A stretch of 41,611 nucleotides of DNA from Chloroflexota bacterium (GCA_026713485.1 JAPOOK010000002.1:1-41611); one strand, 5' to 3'; positions 17,868-26,906 are shown, counted from the first letter of the stretch. The notes: a model not told the origin generated them from the letters alone. Made by a program: numbers and translations.

Positions 17868-18512
17868 TCACGATTCCAGCCACAGCACGTCGCCGTACAG
17901 ATCATCGGGATGCGACTTGGCCGCAAACACCGCGTAGTCCGCCTTGCTCTCGCCTATCGTCGTTCCCGCACCGTGCCCGGGGTAGACGATGGTCTCATCA
18001 GGCCGGACGTACAACTTCGTTGTGATGCTCGTGATTTCTTCACGCAAGTTTTCGGGGCTTCGTGAATGTCCCGGCCCGCCCGGGAAAAGAGTATCCCCCG
18101 TGAAAAGATGCTGGCCCGTGATGTAACAGGCGCTCCCCGGCGTGTGCCCGGGCGTCGCGATCACCCTCAGCGGCGCTGTTCCAATCTGAAGCGTATCGCC
18201 GTCATCTAGCAGCAGAGTGGGGGAGACGGGGAGATCGCCCGCATCGCCCGGTGTCGCCGCGACGATAGCGTTAGGCAGTGCGGCGGAAACCTCCTCCAAC
18301 GCCCCCCAATGATCGGAGTGACCGTGCGTGGTGAGGATGTAGAGAACGTCGAGACCCGCGACGGCGTCAAGAATCTGAGCGGCGTCCGCTGCCGCGTCGA
18401 TGATTGCCGCTGTGTTACGCAGTGGATCGACCACTACATAGCAGTTATTTCCCCAGCTCCCAACCTCCATGCTGAAGATCCGCAGATCCATCTCACTATG
18501 CGTCAGCGTCAT
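17868..18512 (-). CDS. Metallo-beta-lactamase-fold hydrolase (glyoxalase II-like)
   Basis: 214 residues with an intact binuclear metal centre: THGHSDH (H63, H65, D67, H68), then GHTPGS (H123), FTGDTLF (D140) and PGHG (H180). The overall pattern and length match YcbL/glyoxalase II-type thioester hydrolases; the substrate cannot be inferred. An alternative start at M8 (MDLRIFSMEVG) is possible. It is the first gene of the minus-strand group MBL, M16 and DUF5808, and is divergent from the next MBL gene. Confidence 0.88.
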   Translation of the reverse strand: MTLTHSEMDLRIFSMEVGSWGNNCYVVVDPLRNTAAIIDAAADAAQILDAVAGLDVLYILTTHGHSDHWGALEEVSAALPNAIVAATPGDAGDLPVSPTLLLDDGDTLQIGTAPLRVIATPGHTPGSACYITGQHLFTGDTLFPGGPGHSRSPENLREEITSITTKLYVRPDETIVYPGHGAGTTIGESKADYAVFAAKSHPDDLYGDVLWLES

Positions 18513-18543
18513 TCCTGAATCTCCCGTAAGTTCGTCACCCGCG

Positions 18544-18573
18544 TTGACACCTGTAACCGCGCTTTCTTAGGAT
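18544..18573 (+). promoter_or_regulatory. Candidate promoter of the plus-strand MBL gene
   Basis: TTGACA (18544-18549) and TAGGAT (18568-18573), 18 bp apart, on the plus strand in the divergent gap between the two MBL genes. The -35 is perfect and the -10 matches 4 of 6 consensus bases. The same -10 variant appears in the trpE promoter. Confidence 0.6.
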
Positions 18574-18640
18574 TCTTGCACGCCACGCCCAAAATTGCGC
18601 GTGTACGATTCGCCAATGCTCGCCGGCACGGAGGAATCAC

Positions 18641-19483
18641 ATGACCACTGAAGTCGCCAGCGGTGTCGTTGCCATCACCTTGCGCCCCGATGAGGACGAC
18701 TCCCCCCACGTTTATTGGGTGCGGGGTGAGACCGGCGGCGCGCTTATCGACGCCGGCCACGACGAGGACGAGGTTTCCCAACGTGTCGTAGAAGCCGTAA
18801 ACGCCATCCGCGGAGACGCCCCCACGCCCGCCATTCTCCTCATCACAGACCGCTTTGGGGAACACAGCGGAGGCGCTGCCGCCCTTCACGCAGCCTTCCC
18901 CGGAATCGAAGTCCACGCCGGCGTAGAGGACGTAGACGCCATCACGGAAGCCATCGGCCATGTCGTGGACGCGCCTCTCATGGGAGGTGAAACCTTTGAC
19001 CTTGACGGCGGAAAGACTATCCACGCCATTGCCACGCCGGGCCACGTCGGCGGCAGCATGTGCTACATCCTCCAACCCGATGGCGTCCTATTCAGCGGGG
19101 ACTGTGTCTTGAGCCGCGGCACGACTGCCGTTCATCTCGATCAGGGCGGCGACATGGCCGCCTACGTCAACTCCCTACAGAATCTCGCCGAGCAGAACGC
19201 GAATATCCTGCTGTCTTTCCATGGCCCGCCCGTCACGGACCCGGCCGCCAAACTCGCAGAGCTCATCGGGCACCGAAACTCACGCGATGAGTCCATCCTG
19301 GAATGCCTGCGCGACGGCGTTACCGAGGTGGACGCGATGCGTGATCGTCTCTACGGAGCGGCCAATCTTGAAGAATGGCGATGGAACGCCGCCCGCGAGC
19401 AGATCATCGCCCATCTCATCAAACTCACCGCCGAAGGCAAGGCCACCGAAATTGACGCGGGCAACTCCTACCGCCTGGCCTAG
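18641..19483 (+). CDS. MBL-fold protein with a degenerate metal-binding motif
   Basis: 280 residues of an MBL fold resembling the LACTB2/SdsA-type group, with a C-terminal helical region (about residues 200-280) like the winged-helix-style tail of LACTB2. The usual HxHxDH is replaced by DRFGEH (D70, F72, E74, H75). The remaining positions GHVGGS (H135), SGDCV (D154) and FHGPP (H194) are kept. Hence the first metal site has lost two His ligands, and the second keeps most of its ligands with Glu for Asp. It may bind one metal or have lost hydrolase activity. A GGAGG site precedes the ATG (CGGAGGAATCAC). It starts the plus-strand run with lysA and holB. Confidence 0.82.
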   Translation: MTTEVASGVVAITLRPDEDDSPHVYWVRGETGGALIDAGHDEDEVSQRVVEAVNAIRGDAPTPAILLITDRFGEHSGGAAALHAAFPGIEVHAGVEDVDAITEAIGHVVDAPLMGGETFDLDGGKTIHAIATPGHVGGSMCYILQPDGVLFSGDCVLSRGTTAVHLDQGGDMAAYVNSLQNLAEQNANILLSFHGPPVTDPAAKLAELIGHRNSRDESILECLRDGVTEVDAMRDRLYGAANLEEWRWNAAREQIIAHLIKLTAEGKATEIDAGNSYRLA

Positions 19484-19546
19484 TTATCCTGTACAGAGCA
19501 ACTTGTTACAAAATGCGGCATTCACTAGCGAGAGGAACTACCACGA

Positions 19547-20866
19547 ATGAGAGGAACTGACGCCCTACCGGTCTTCCCGGACTCTGCCAAGGCTCTCCCA
19601 AACGGCCACCTTGAGATCGCCGGCCTCGATGCCGTTGAACTCGCACGTGAACAGGGCACACCGCTGTATGTGTTTGACGAGGCTGAACTGCGTGATTCTG
19701 CACGCCGCTACCGTACGGCCCTAGATACCCACTACCCCGGCGAAAGCTCCATCATCTACGCTTCCAAGGCCTTCTCCAACGTCGCCCTCTTCCGTTTGCT
19801 TGCTGAGGAGGGTGTCGGATTCGATGTGGTCAGCGGCGGCGAATTGGCAACCACGCAGGCCGCTGGCGTCGACCCCGCCAACGTCCACTTTCACGGCAAT
19901 AACAAGGGCGCGGAGGAATTGGAAAAGGCCGTCGAGTCCGGTATCGGCGCAATCGTCGTCGACAACCTTCATGAGCTAAGCCTGCTCGAATCCATCCTTG
20001 AGCGCTTGGGAAGAACTCAGAGCATCTCGTTCCGCGTCTCCCCCGGCGTCGATCCCCACACCCATGCCCACACCACAACCGGTGTGCTCGACAGCAAGTT
20101 CGGACTTGCCATTCAGACGGGGCAGGCGGAAGAGGCCATCGCCCGCGCAATGCAATCGTCTAGGCTCGATGTGGCCGGCCTCCATTTCCACCTCGGCTCC
20201 CCCATCTTTGAACTAAAGCCGTATGAGGAAGCCATCCAGATTACGATGGAATTCGCTGCGCAGATGAAGGAAAAGTACGCCTTCTCTATGCGCATGTTCA
20301 GTCCCGGCGGCGGATTCGCCGTCAACTACCTCACTACGGACGAAGCCCCGGCCCCGGACACCTATATCTCCACCATCTCAAAGGCCATCATCCAGGGCTG
20401 CGATGTCCACGGACTTGAGCTACCCGCAATCTCCATCGAGCCCGGCCGCTCCATGGTGGGCACGGCGGGTGTCGCGCTCTACACCGTCGGAGCGACCAAG
20501 CTGCTGCCGGACATCCGCACCTATGTCTCCGTCGACGGCGGCATGGGCGACAACATACGCCCCGCCATCTACGGCTCGGAATATGAGGCCGTCCTCGCCT
20601 CACGCATGGCGGACGCGGAGGAGATCACGGTGACCATTGCAGGCAAGTACTGCGAGTCCGGGGATATCCTTGTCCGCGACTGCTCCCTGCCGACGCCTGC
20701 CGCCGGGGACATACTCGCCATTCCAGTGTCCGGCGCGTATTGCATCGCAATGTCGTCCACGTACAATGCGAATCCCCGCCCGGAGGTCGTTCTCGTCTCC
20801 AATGGCGATGTCCGCACCATCCGCCGCCGCGAAACCTATGAAGACCTCATGCGCCTCGATGTCTAA
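19547..20866 (+). CDS. lysA: Diaminopimelate decarboxylase
   Basis: 439 residues of the fold-type III PLP enzyme that converts meso-diaminopimelate to lysine. The PLP lysine is K74 in YASKAF. The phosphate loop SPGGGF (253-257 region) and EPGRSM (298-303) are present, and C369 in GKYCESGD is the active-site Cys-Glu pair from the partner subunit. VSGGEL and the HFHLGS motif further support this. The related arginine or ornithine decarboxylases lack this set. A GAGAGGAA site lies ahead of the ATG. It stands alone from other lysine genes in this window, between MBL and holB. Confidence 0.93.
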   Translation: MRGTDALPVFPDSAKALPNGHLEIAGLDAVELAREQGTPLYVFDEAELRDSARRYRTALDTHYPGESSIIYASKAFSNVALFRLLAEEGVGFDVVSGGELATTQAAGVDPANVHFHGNNKGAEELEKAVESGIGAIVVDNLHELSLLESILERLGRTQSISFRVSPGVDPHTHAHTTTGVLDSKFGLAIQTGQAEEAIARAMQSSRLDVAGLHFHLGSPIFELKPYEEAIQITMEFAAQMKEKYAFSMRMFSPGGGFAVNYLTTDEAPAPDTYISTISKAIIQGCDVHGLELPAISIEPGRSMVGTAGVALYTVGATKLLPDIRTYVSVDGGMGDNIRPAIYGSEYEAVLASRMADAEEITVTIAGKYCESGDILVRDCSLPTPAAGDILAIPVSGAYCIAMSSTYNANPRPEVVLVSNGDVRTIRRRETYEDLMRLDV

Positions 20867-20894
20867 TCCCCCTGTCCTAACTGCCATTTCCCTC

Positions 20895-20916
20895 ATACCG
20901 GCGAAAGCCGGAATCC
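20895..20916. repeat. Short palindrome in the lysA-holB gap, REP-like
   Basis: CCGGC-GAAA-GCCGG, followed by AATCCA, sits in the intergenic gap. GAAA is a stable tetraloop. CCGGC-GAAA-GCCGGAAT palindromes are a recurring intergenic type in many bacterial genomes. Dispersed-repeat status needs a genome search. Confidence 0.35.
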
Positions 20917-20983
20917 ATCGGCGCTCCCGTCCTGAATAACAGCAAAACAATGGAACGCTCTCTAAGCCGGAACGGCCTCTAAA

Positions 20984-21958
20984 ATGCCTTGGACAGTTCC
21001 CGCCGATGAGGACGCCATTGCCCTCCTTGATCGCAGCATCCAGCAGGGGAGACTTGCGCACGCCTGGCTGCTGACCGGCCCAGCCGGAGTTGGAGGACTG
21101 GCCCTCGCCCGCGAATTCGCGAAGGCGCTCCTGTGTGACGCTGAGCAGGGCAGGCCGTGCGATGAGTGCCGCCAGTGCCGGCGCGTCGACAGCGGTCACC
21201 ACGCGGACGTCATGGTCATCTCGGCCACAGGTACAGGCTCCATCGGCATTGAGGCGGCGCGTGATCTCCAGGCAGCTGCCAACCTCCAGCCATATGAGGC
21301 ATCAGGCCGCGTCATCATCATCGACGATGCCGACACCCTGACCCGCGAGGCGGCGAATGCTCTTCTCAAGGTCCTGGAGGAGCCTCATCCGAACGTTACC
21401 CTCATCCTCGTAACGGCCAATGATGAGGCGATTCTCGATACCATCCGCTCCCGCTGCCAGATCGTACCGCTCCGCCCAATCCCGTTTGACCAGGTTGCGG
21501 ATGCGTTGCGAGAGAATGGGGCAGACGACGATGACGCGAACCGCCTCGCAAAGCTCTCAGGTGGCCGCCTCGAATACGCGCTCAGCCTCCTGGCCGATAC
21601 CGCCCCGTTGGATGCTCGTCGTGCCGCCCTCGATGAAATCCTTGCCGTTCGCGGAGAGCCTGTCGCCGACCGTCTCCGCCGTGCCGGCAGGATGGGTGAC
21701 GACTTCTACGCGGATCGCCAGCGCTTGCTGGGGCGGCTAGAAGCGTGGGCATCCATCTGGCGAGATGCGCTGGTCGTCGCGGCGGGTTCTCCCGAGGACG
21801 TAACAGATTCCGAAAGTCTTGAACGGGTGCGCGAAATCGGCGTCACCCTGAAGGAAGCCCAATCGGCCCTGACCGAGACCCTCTTCACCGTACAGGCCCT
21901 GCGCCAGAACGCCAACGCCCGCCTCGCCCTGGAATCCTACCTGCTCTCCCTGCCGTAG
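20984..21958 (+). CDS. holB: DNA polymerase III subunit delta'
   Basis: 324 residues. The delta' subunit is the stator of the clamp loader, which loads the beta sliding clamp. Features are the AAA+ N-terminal domain with a degenerate P-loop (TGPAGVGGLALA lacks the Walker Lys, as in many non-ATPase delta' subunits), a zinc-binding set C51, C59, C62 and C65, DDAD (Walker-B-like), and LLKVLEEP, the universal clamp-loader signature. The sensor region TIRSRCQ is present and is a hallmark of the DnaX/HolB group. No DnaX-like ATPase residues are seen. It follows lysA and is closed by a downstream hairpin. Confidence 0.9.
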   Translation: MPWTVPADEDAIALLDRSIQQGRLAHAWLLTGPAGVGGLALAREFAKALLCDAEQGRPCDECRQCRRVDSGHHADVMVISATGTGSIGIEAARDLQAAANLQPYEASGRVIIIDDADTLTREAANALLKVLEEPHPNVTLILVTANDEAILDTIRSRCQIVPLRPIPFDQVADALRENGADDDDANRLAKLSGGRLEYALSLLADTAPLDARRAALDEILAVRGEPVADRLRRAGRMGDDFYADRQRLLGRLEAWASIWRDALVVAAGSPEDVTDSESLERVREIGVTLKEAQSALTETLFTVQALRQNANARLALESYLLSLP

Positions 21959-22096
21959 CCTCTCCACAGGGAGAAGTGGGGACTCCCCCCATTCCATAGC
22001 TGGCTACAGTGTGGTAAACTAGGCGTTGGTGTGTTGGCGCGCGGGATAGTAGCAGATATGTGAACTGTACCTCACTGCTTTCCCCGCGCTGCGCTG

Positions 22097-22144
22097 CCCC
22101 CTCTCATTCGAGGCCGAGCGAATGTCAGGGGGTAGCGTCTTTTT
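22097..22144 (+). terminator. Rho-independent terminator after holB
   Basis: A hairpin with a 14-nt left arm (22097-22110) and right arm (22119-22132), an 8-nt loop and one 2-bp internal mismatch (12 base pairs), followed by five T residues (22140-22144). It lies 139 nt after the holB stop and just before the convergent trpB stop, so it most likely ends the plus-strand transcript. Confidence 0.6.
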
Positions 22145-22148
22145 GGGA

Positions 22149-23366
22149 CTAGGCTTGGTCCAGTTCGATGCCCAGCGCGCCGGTCACAGTCGCCAGGTCC
22201 TTGTCACCCCGACCGCTCAAATTCACCAGAATGATGTCCTCACTTGATAGCGTTGCGGCCAGACGTGCCGCCTCAAAGATGGCGTGCGATGACTCCAACG
22301 CAGGAATGATCCCCTCAGTCCGCGCCAGCATCTTGAACCCCTCCAGCGCCTCCGTGTCCGTCACACTCGTGAATGTGGCGCGCCCGGTGTCCTGGTAGTA
22401 GGAAAGCTCCGGCCCCACACCGGGGTAGTCCAGGCCGGCGGAGATGCTGTGCGTCTCCGTCACCTGCCCCCACTCGTCCTGGAGCACCTGTGAGAACGAC
22501 CCATGCAGCACGCCCGGCTTGCCTGCGCCGAGGCTGGCGCTATGCTCGCCGGTATCGATGCCATGCCCCGCAGCCTCCACGCCGACCATCGCAACGTCTG
22601 AGTCGCCATAGAACGCGTGGAACAGTCCCATTGCATTGCTTCCGCCCCCTACGCACGCCACAAGGTGGGTCGGCAGTCGTCCCTCTACGTCCAGCATCTG
22701 CTCGCGAGCCTCTAGCCCGATGACTGACTGGAAATCACGCACGAGAACAGGGTAGGGATGAGGCCCGACGACGCTGCCGATGACGTAATACGTGTTTGCC
22801 ACGTTTGTCACCCAGTCGCGCATCGCCTCGTTAACTGCGTCTTTGAGCGTCCGTGAACCGGAAGTCACAGACACAACGTCCGCCCCGAGCAGACGCATTC
22901 GGAATACGTTAGGCGCCTGCCGGTGAATGTCTTCTTCGCCCATATAAACGACGCATTCAAGCCCCAAAAGCGCGCAGACGGTAGCCGTCGCGACTCCGTG
23001 CTGACCCGCGCCTGTCTCTGCGATGATCCGCGTCTTGCCCATGCGCTGAGCCAGCAGCACTTGGCCGAGGGCGTTGTTGATCTTGTGGGCTCCCGTATGC
23101 GCCAGGTCCTCTCGCTTGAGATAGATGCGCGCCCCGCCGCTTTGCCCGGTCAGCCGCTCGGCCAGCGTTAGCGGCGTTGGGCGGCCTGCATATGTCCGTG
23201 AAAGATGGTCCAGCCGATTAAGGAACTCTGAATCCTCGCGGGCCGCAGCGTACGACTCCTCAAGCTCCGTGACCGCTGCCATCAGCGTCTCCGGCACATA
23301 GCGGCCGCCGAATCGTCCAAAGCGTCCCGGCGCTTCCGCGTCTGCTCCCGTCTTGACGATGGTCAT
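22149..23366 (-). CDS. trpB: Tryptophan synthase beta chain
   Basis: 405 residues, the standard TrpB1 length. It condenses indole with serine to tryptophan using PLP. K95 in [12 protein letters not shown] is the PLP lysine. The ETGAGQHG substrate loop, GGGSNAMG phosphate-binding loop and C-terminal [11 protein letters not shown] are all conserved. Its start overlaps trpF by 4 nt, so they are coupled. trpA, usually next, is absent: the region downstream is the convergent holB. A TrpB alone can work with a TrpA encoded elsewhere. Confidence 0.97.
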   Translation of the reverse strand: MTIVKTGADAEAPGRFGRFGGRYVPETLMAAVTELEESYAAAREDSEFLNRLDHLSRTYAGRPTPLTLAERLTGQSGGARIYLKREDLAHTGAHKINNALGQVLLAQRMGKTRIIAETGAGQHGVATATVCALLGLECVVYMGEEDIHRQAPNVFRMRLLGADVVSVTSGSRTLKDAVNEAMRDWVTNVANTYYVIGSVVGPHPYPVLVRDFQSVIGLEAREQMLDVEGRLPTHLVACVGGGSNAMGLFHAFYGDSDVAMVGVEAAGHGIDTGEHSASLGAGKPGVLHGSFSQVLQDEWGQVTETHSISAGLDYPGVGPELSYYQDTGRATFTSVTDTEALEGFKMLARTEGIIPALESSHAIFEAARLAATLSSEDIILVNLSGRGDKDLATVTGALGIELDQA

Positions 23367-24058
23367 CGCGTTGTCCCGCCACCTGCGTGCGTGCCGACGG
23401 CATCCGTAGACGCCCGCCTCGCCTCATATACGAATCGTCCCACTTTGGAGGGGTCCTTCACACGGTCTGTCTCCACGCCGCTTGAAACATCCACGCCCCA
23501 TGGCCGAACTGAGCGAATCGCCTCACCGACGTTTCCCGGTCCAAGTCCACCTGCCAGGATGAACGAGTATCGTCGCGCCAGCCGCTCTGCCAGTGCAAAA
23601 TCAAGGCTGACGCGGGCGCCGCCCGGCTCACCCTCCACGTGCGGTTCAATCAGGCTCAACGAGCCGGTGCGCTGCATGAACTCAGCAACGATTTCCAACT
23701 CGTCTTCAACCTGCTCCGGAGTCAGGGCTGAGGAAATGCGCCGACAGATAATCAGTGGCCTCTCCATCTGCTCCCAATAGTCGGGAGACTCCGTCCCGTG
23801 TAGCTGAATCATGTCCAGCCCAACCTCGTCAGCGGTCGCATTCACTTCCTCAACGGGCTGATCGACAAATACACCCACGACGGTCGGCACATGATTCGCC
23901 TCGCCCCGCAGCGTGGCAACGATTTCCTTTGCATATTCCACTGGGATGCGCCGCCATGCGTCGGCAAAGATGATGCCCAGCAGATCCGCTCCCGCGTCGG
24001 CGGCGTTGATCAGATCGGTCGCCGACCGATTGCCGCACATTTTGATAGCGAGGCCCAT
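23363..24058 (-). CDS. trpF: Phosphoribosylanthranilate isomerase
   Basis: 231 residues, a single-domain TIM-barrel enzyme that isomerises phosphoribosylanthranilate to Cd[29 protein letters not shown] is the N-terminal signature with the catalytic Cys, and D in GVFVDQP is the acid. The phosphate-binding end reads [11 protein letters not shown] and GVDVSSGVE. The C-terminus extends ~20 residues further than in short homologues. It overlaps trpC by one base (TGATG) and trpB by four. Confidence 0.94.
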   Translation of the reverse strand: MGLAIKMCGNRSATDLINAADAGADLLGIIFADAWRRIPVEYAKEIVATLRGEANHVPTVVGVFVDQPVEEVNATADEVGLDMIQLHGTESPDYWEQMERPLIICRRISSALTPEQVEDELEIVAEFMQRTGSLSLIEPHVEGEPGGARVSLDFALAERLARRYSFILAGGLGPGNVGEAIRSVRPWGVDVSSGVETDRVKDPSKVGRFVYEARRASTDAVGTHAGGGTTR

Positions 24059-25047
24059 CAGCCGCCCCGTGGCCCGAATGGCCCAAGATCGCCCGGCATC
24101 CCGGGAAAGCGCGGCGGCCCAAACCCGCCAATGCCCGGCACTCCGCCGCCCGGGGTTGGGTAGCCCTGTCCCGGCACGTTTCCAAACCCGGGGATGGTCT
24201 GCTCAATCGCATCCCGCGGCACGTTCGTCTCCATCCCGGTCAGACGCGGAATGCGAACAGAACTTAACTCCTGGACCTTCGTCACCGTGTCGTCCGCAGT
24301 GATAAGCGCCTCGCCGACGAGTATCGCGTCCGCTCCGGCGGCCCTCATGCTGCGCGCATCCTCAATCGAAGAAACGCCGCTCTCTGCCACGACGCGGGTG
24401 CTGCCGCCAACCCGTGGCGCGAGGCCGTGCGTCGTGTTCAGGTCCGTCTCAAACGTGCGGAGATCGCGGTTGTTGATTCCCAGCAAGCGCGGCTTGATGT
24501 CGAGCGCGCGATACAGTTCCAGCTCGTCGTGAGTCTCAATCAACGCCGCCATGCCCAGTTCGTCCGCCAGGCCTTGGTAGTCCTGCAATTGCATATCTGA
24601 CAAGCTGATGACGAGCAGCAGGATCGCGTCAGCACCCCACACCCGAGCCTCGTAGATCATGTACTCGTCTATGACGAAGTCCTTGCGAAGGATGGGTGTT
24701 CCTGATTCCGCCGACACCTCGCGCACGGCCTTGAGATCGTCCAGCGATCCCTTGAAGAATGGCCTATCCGTGAGTACGGAAAGCGCCGACGCCCCGTTAT
24801 CGATGTAGACGCGGGCAAGCTCTGCGGCGTCGATGTCCGGTGCAAGATCGCCTTTCGATGGCGACGCCCGCTTGACCTCAGCAATCAGATGCAGCCGGTC
24901 CTCCGAGAACGCGTCGTAGTAGCTGCGCGTTTCCTCAGCGTCTTTGGCACGTGCCTTGACCTCGTTGAGAGGCTGAGACGACATGCGGTCGTTAAGATCC
25001 TCCCGCGTCTGCGGCAGGATTTTGTCGAGATAGGTGCCTGTCGTCAT
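24058..25047 (-). CDS. trpC: Indole-3-glycerol-phosphate synthase with a Gly/Pro-rich C-terminal tail
   Basis: 329 residues. The first ~270 form the normal TIM barrel: LIAEVKRASPSKGDLAPDID (with the catalytic Lys), LRKDFVIDEYMIYEAR, and LGINNRDLRTFETDL with VAESGVSS at the phosphate end. The usual length is about 260. The remaining ~55 residues are of the type PGFGNVPGQGYPTPGGG, repeating Pro, Gly and Phe with no charged stretch, and have no match I know. The stop overlaps the trpF start by one base, so the tail is in frame and translated. Confidence 0.93.
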   Translation of the reverse strand: MTTGTYLDKILPQTREDLNDRMSSQPLNEVKARAKDAEETRSYYDAFSEDRLHLIAEVKRASPSKGDLAPDIDAAELARVYIDNGASALSVLTDRPFFKGSLDDLKAVREVSAESGTPILRKDFVIDEYMIYEARVWGADAILLLVISLSDMQLQDYQGLADELGMAALIETHDELELYRALDIKPRLLGINNRDLRTFETDLNTTHGLAPRVGGSTRVVAESGVSSIEDARSMRAAGADAILVGEALITADDTVTKVQELSSVRIPRLTGMETNVPRDAIEQTIPGFGNVPGQGYPTPGGGVPGIGGFGPPRFPGMPGDLGPFGPRGG

Positions 25048-25059
25048 TCCGAGCGTTCC

Positions 25060-25087
25060 TTGCTTATTGCGTGGGCAAGACTATAAT
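25060..25087 (+). promoter_or_regulatory. Candidate promoter of the first small membrane-protein gene
   Basis: TATAAT (25082-25087, full consensus) with TTGCTT (25060-25065) 16 bp upstream on the plus strand, in the divergent gap between trpC and the first small gene. The -35 is weak. The opposite strand also reads CATTATAGT here, so the same site could serve both directions. Confidence 0.5.
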
Positions 25088-25124
25088 GCCATTCATTGCG
25101 GCCTGATGCCGCGAGGGAGGCCCC

Positions 25125-25316
25125 ATGTCCAATTGGGACATGTTTCATCTGAATACGCCAGACCCCCAGGAGGCGGTGCAGAAGCACCGGGAGACGCACG
25201 ATGGTCACCGGCGTCCGGTTACCCTTGAGCGCGCGCTCGTCTACCTGGCAATCGTTGCGGGTATCTCCGCGCTGCCCGTTATCGTGCTCCTCATGTATGG
25301 CGCACGCGCCGCCTAA
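25125..25316 (+). CDS. Small single-span membrane protein (hypothetical)
   Basis: 63 residues with a soluble N-terminal half (MSNWDMFHLNTPDPQEAVQK) and one hydrophobic helix (about residues 38-58, ALVYLAIVAGISALPVIVLL). A GGGAGG ribosome-binding site and a consensus -10 sequence support expression. It is the first of three small plus-strand genes placed between two tryptophan gene blocks. I do not recognise a family. Confidence 0.6.
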   Translation: MSNWDMFHLNTPDPQEAVQKHRETHDGHRRPVTLERALVYLAIVAGISALPVIVLLMYGARAA

Positions 25317-25347
25317 TCGCTTTCGAATTAGATCAACAGCGCGTTCC

Positions 25348-25494
25348 ATGTTTGACCAGGAACTGCGGGAAGGCGAGCGCCGCAAGGACGGTGAAAGCTT
25401 CAAGAAGTTTCTAGGTCGGCGTTTGCTGGTGGCGGCAATCGCCATCGGGAGCATCACAATAATCGTCTATTTATTGTTCAACGTTGGAGGCTAG
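25348..25494 (+). CDS. Small single-span membrane protein (hypothetical)
   Basis: 48 residues: a highly charged N-terminus (MFDQELREGERRKDGESFKK) and one transmembrane helix (about residues 28-45). No clear ribosome-binding site precedes the ATG, but it follows the first small gene by only 31 nt and may be co-translated. The frame is open upstream, but those residues have no membrane-protein character. Family unknown. Confidence 0.5.
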   Translation: MFDQELREGERRKDGESFKKFLGRRLLVAAIAIGSITIIVYLLFNVGG

Positions 25495-25561
25495 CCCAAC
25501 TTCGCCATTCTGGCCGCGGGCTGGAACGTGTCCCTTTCGTGATCCAAGAATTGCTCCCGAT

Positions 25562-25590
25562 GTGGCACAAATTGCTTTTGTGGTTATAAC
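25562..25590 (+). promoter_or_regulatory. Weak candidate promoter of the third small gene
   Basis: GTGGCA (25562-25567) and TATAAC (25585-25590) are 17 bp apart on the plus strand, 38 bp before the first in-frame ATG of the next small gene. The -10 matches 5/6 and the -35 4/6. Listed as a possibility only. Confidence 0.3.
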
Positions 25591-25664
25591 GGTGTGGAGT
25601 AACAGCCGGGTCCAAGGCGTGTGTCGCAATGCATAGCGACCTTGGCAGGGGGGTAGTAAGCACG

Positions 25665-25844
25665 ATGTTTGAGGCAGACCTGAGACAGCCTCCCACATAT
25701 GAGACCGGTATGGGTATCCGCTTATTCAGTCTGCGGAGACTGATTTTTGCGGTGATCATGTTGTGGGTAATCGCGACACTCACGTTTGTCGGCTTTGTGG
25801 CAGTGACTACGGATACGGCTCGGTTCCTCATATTCAATTACTAA
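25665..25844 (+). CDS. Small single-span membrane protein (hypothetical)
   Basis: 59 residues from the ATG at 25665; an in-frame ATG at 25629 would add 12 residues. The N-terminus reads MFEADLRQPPTY, resembling the MFDQELREGER start of the preceding small protein, so the two may be related. One long hydrophobic segment (about residues 27-48) follows an LRR basic flank, which suggests the N-terminus is inside the cell. Family unknown. It lies just before the convergent trpD stop. Confidence 0.5.
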   Translation: MFEADLRQPPTYETGMGIRLFSLRRLIFAVIMLWVIATLTFVGFVAVTTDTARFLIFNY

Positions 25845-25892
25845 GGCCCCGTCAATCCTACCCAACTAGGAATCCAGCCCTCCCGGTACCCC

Positions 25893-26906
25893 CTACTCCC
25901 CGCTCGCCTCCACCAGCTTTTCCAGACGGTCACGCGCCGCCCCTGAATCGATAGACTCGCGCGCCGCTTCCAATCCGCCCGCCAGATCGTCTGCTGACTC
26001 TCCGGCTACCAGCGCGGCAGCGGCGTTGATAAGCACGATGTCGCGGTACGGCCCCGGCTCCCCGTTGATCACGTTCATAAAGATGCGGTAACTGGAAGCC
26101 ACGTCCTCGCTTCGTATCTGATCGACACCGGCATGGGCCAGCCCAAAATGTTCCGGCGAGATCTCTTGCACTGTCACGGAGCCGTCACGGTACTCCGCCA
26201 TGATCGACGGCCCGCTGAGCGCGATCTCATCCAACCCGTCCGCGCCGTGCACGACGATGGCCCGCTTTGCGCCCAGTTCGCCCAAAACCTGAGCAATTGT
26301 CTCTACGAGTTCCGGGCGCGGCACACCGACGAGTTGATGCCCGGCATGCGCCGGATTAGTAAGCGGCCCCAGGATGTTGAAAACGGTGCGAACGCCAATC
26401 TCCCGGCGCGGCCCTGCTGCGTGACGCATAGCAGGGTGATACTTGGGCGCGAACATGAAGCCGATGCCTGCACTATCGATGCAGTGCGCCACCTGCTCCG
26501 GTTCCAACTCGATGGTCACTCCCGCCGCCTCCAACACATCGGCAGAGCCGGACGCGGACGATGCGGCGCGGTTGCCGTGCTTGGCAACACGCAGCCCCGC
26601 TCCTGCGGCTACCAGGGCAGCCGTCGTTGAGATATTGAAGGTGTGGGAGGCGTCGCCGCCCGTCCCGCACGTATCCAGCAGAGAATCGGGATCTTCCACC
26701 TCAACGCGCAGCGCTCGAGCGCGCATGACACGTGCGAGCCCCGCGATTTCGTCGACGCCCTCACCCTTCGTGCGGAGTGCCATGAGGAACGCGCCCAACT
26801 GTGCCGGCGTGGCCTCGCCGTCCATGATCTCCGTCATCACCTGCTCGGCTTCCGCCTGAGAGATGCTGCGGCCCTCAATCAGGTGTGCAATTGCCTCTCG
26901 AATCAT
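25893..26906 (-). CDS. trpD: Anthranilate phosphoribosyltransferase
   Basis: 337 residues, normal length. It transfers the phosphoribosyl group of PRPP to anthranilate. The PRPP-binding DTCGTGGDASHTFNIST, KHGNRAASSASGSADVLEAAG, and the acidic substrate residues with VVHGADGLDEI are all present. This is the last gene of the trpE-trpG-MFS-trpD block, 85 nt behind the MFS gene. Confidence 0.97.
   Translation of the reverse strand: MIREAIAHLIEGRSISQAEAEQVMTEIMDGEATPAQLGAFLMALRTKGEGVDEIAGLARVMRARALRVEVEDPDSLLDTCGTGGDASHTFNISTTAALVAAGAGLRVAKHGNRAASSASGSADVLEAAGVTIELEPEQVAHCIDSAGIGFMFAPKYHPAMRHAAGPRREIGVRTVFNILGPLTNPAHAGHQLVGVPRPELVETIAQVLGELGAKRAIVVHGADGLDEIALSGPSIMAEYRDGSVTVQEISPEHFGLAHAGVDQIRSEDVASSYRIFMNVINGEPGPYRDIVLINAAAALVAGESADDLAGGLEAARESIDSGAARDRLEKLVEASGE

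Noticed and set aside
18509-19075. A 188-residue minus-strand frame opposite the MBL gene
   Set aside because: It is an antisense shadow of the plus-strand MBL gene, which has motifs, a promoter and a ribosome-binding site.
21074-21110. HolB P-loop without the Walker lysine as a defective gene
   Set aside because: Loss of the P-loop lysine is common in delta' subunits, which need not hydrolyse ATP.
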